A DNA stretch of 15,519 bases from an uncultured Elusimicrobia bacterium (GTDB lineage Bacteria > Elusimicrobiota > Elusimicrobia > UBA1565 > UBA9628). Positions within the stretch are counted from its first letter, which is position 1; each line of letters opens with the position of its first letter. Made by a program: the position numbers and the translations under genes. Of the stretch, positions 14,871 through 15,519 are shown in pieces. The notes beneath the pieces were generated by a model that saw only the letters and a program-made list of their open reading frames with translations, searched no databases and was not told where the DNA came from. The DNA lies in assembly GCA_903874575.1 (NCBI GenBank), contig CAIQSZ010000253.1:1-15519 (forward strand). Reading direction: 5' to 3'.

Positions 14871-15519
14871 TCAGCGGCGCGCCGCCGCCAAGATCGGATC
14901 GGCGGGACGGTCGGGCGCGACGCCGCCCAGGACGAGGAGGCGCTTGCCGATGCTTGCGAAGATGGGCGCCGCGGTGAGACCGCCGTAATAGGCTCCTTTC
15001 GGATCGTTAAGGATGACCAGGATGGTCCAGCGCGGCCCGCTCATGGGGAGGAAGCCGACGAACGACGCGGTGTAGGAGGTCGGCGAATACTTGCGCGTGA
15101 GCGGGTCTACCTTGTGGGCGGTGCCGGTCTTGCCCGCGACGCGGTAGCCGGGGATTCGGGCGGTGACGCCGGTGCCGCGATCGACGACTCCCTCCAACAT
15201 ATCCGCCAGCTGGCGCACGGCGCGCTCGCAGGCCACGCGGCGGACCTTCGCGGGCGCCCGGCCGTCCAGGACCAGCTTCGGTTCCCATAAGGTTCCCCCG
15301 TTGGCGATCGAGGAGTAGGCGCCCAGGGCTTGGAGCGCGCTGACCTGCAGGTTGTAGCCGTAGGACGAGGACGCCAGGCCGACCTTGGTCAGTTCGGCGA
15401 GGGGCTTAAGCTCCCCGGAGGTCTCGCCGGGGAGGATGACGCCGGTCTTCGTTCCGAATCCGAGCGCGCGCGCCATGCGAAAGAAGCGCTGGGCGCCTAC
15501 TCGCGCCACCACCTTGGAG
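14871..15519 (-). CDS. ftsI: Peptidoglycan transpeptidase FtsI/PBP3 (5' part outside window)
   Basis: C-terminal part of a class B penicillin-binding protein that cross-links septal peptidoglycan in the periplasm. The frame is open through the right edge, so the N-terminal membrane anchor, pedestal domain and the SxxK active serine are not seen, and the SxN motif appears to fall just outside. The visible part includes KVVARVGAQRFFRMARALGFG, then GVILPGETSGEL, ASSSYGYNLQVSALQ and the third active-site motif VAGKTGTA, with KTG encoded at 15123-15131. It ends shortly after DPKGAYYGGLTAAPIFASIGK, with no PASTA repeats. It lies one base before murE, the standard ftsI-murE pairing, which favours FtsI over an elongation PBP2. 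The GTG at 15512 is internal, not the real start. Confidence 0.93.
   Translation of the reverse strand, partial: SKVVARVGAQRFFRMARALGFGTKTGVILPGETSGELKPLAELTKVGLASSSYGYNLQVSALQALGAYSSIANGGTLWEPKLVLDGRAPAKVRRVACERAVRQLADMLEGVVDRGTGVTARIPGYRVAGKTGTAHKVDPLTRKYSPTSYTASFVGFLPMSGPRWTILVILNDPKGAYYGGLTAAPIFASIGKRLLVLGGVAPDRPADPILAAARR

Noticed and set aside
1..15519. CRISPR arrays, insertion sequences, phage genes, toxin-antitoxin or defence modules.
   Set aside because: No spaced direct repeats, transposase motifs or terminal inverted repeats were seen, and nearly every base is accounted for by core genes.

Overview
This window is a 15.5 kb stretch of a GC-rich, gene-dense bacterial chromosome. The organism should be diderm: it encodes a signal-peptide-bearing beta-barrel porin ending in phenylalanine, and its MurE carries the DNPR signature of meso-diaminopimelate peptidoglycan. 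The phylum cannot be fixed by eye. A poorly cultured GC-rich lineage such as Elusimicrobiota is a guess from overall flavour only. I see no phage, transposon, CRISPR or toxin-antitoxin signal.

Layout. Bases 1-2364 (+ strand) hold a three-gene unit: a membrane histidine kinase (5' end outside the window), a stand-alone CheY-like receiver, and mltG, whose GTG start overlaps the receiver's stop. A tRNA-Ala(CGC) with its own promoter follows at 2408-2483, then a strong hairpin, then an outer-membrane porin (2607-3785). From 3795 to the right edge every gene is on the minus strand. In transcription order (right to left) they are ftsI (partial), murE, murF, mraY, murD, ftsW, murG, surE, a CapA-like metallophosphatase gene and aspS. 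Junctions overlap by 1, 4 or 13 nt or are separated by 1, 7 or 34 nt, so this reads as one long operon.

Function. The minus-strand block is the central part of a dcw (division and cell wall) cluster. MurE and MurF complete the UDP-MurNAc-pentapeptide, with MurD acting earlier. MraY and MurG make lipid I and lipid II at the membrane. FtsW polymerises glycan and FtsI cross-links it at the septum. Instead of continuing into murC/murB/ddl/ftsQAZ, the operon runs into surE, capA-like and aspS. MltG, on the opposite arm, terminates nascent glycan strands, so both arms concern the envelope.

Most of the window is ordinary core biology and I found no clear new system. The observations most worth checking are: a MurF that departs from the Mur-ligase consensus at the carbamylated lysine and the GxHN motif while its MurE and MurD neighbours keep both; an AspRS with the His/Gly pair associated with non-discriminating enzymes; coupling of a two-component system to mltG; and a strong hairpin without a U-tract between the tRNA and the porin.
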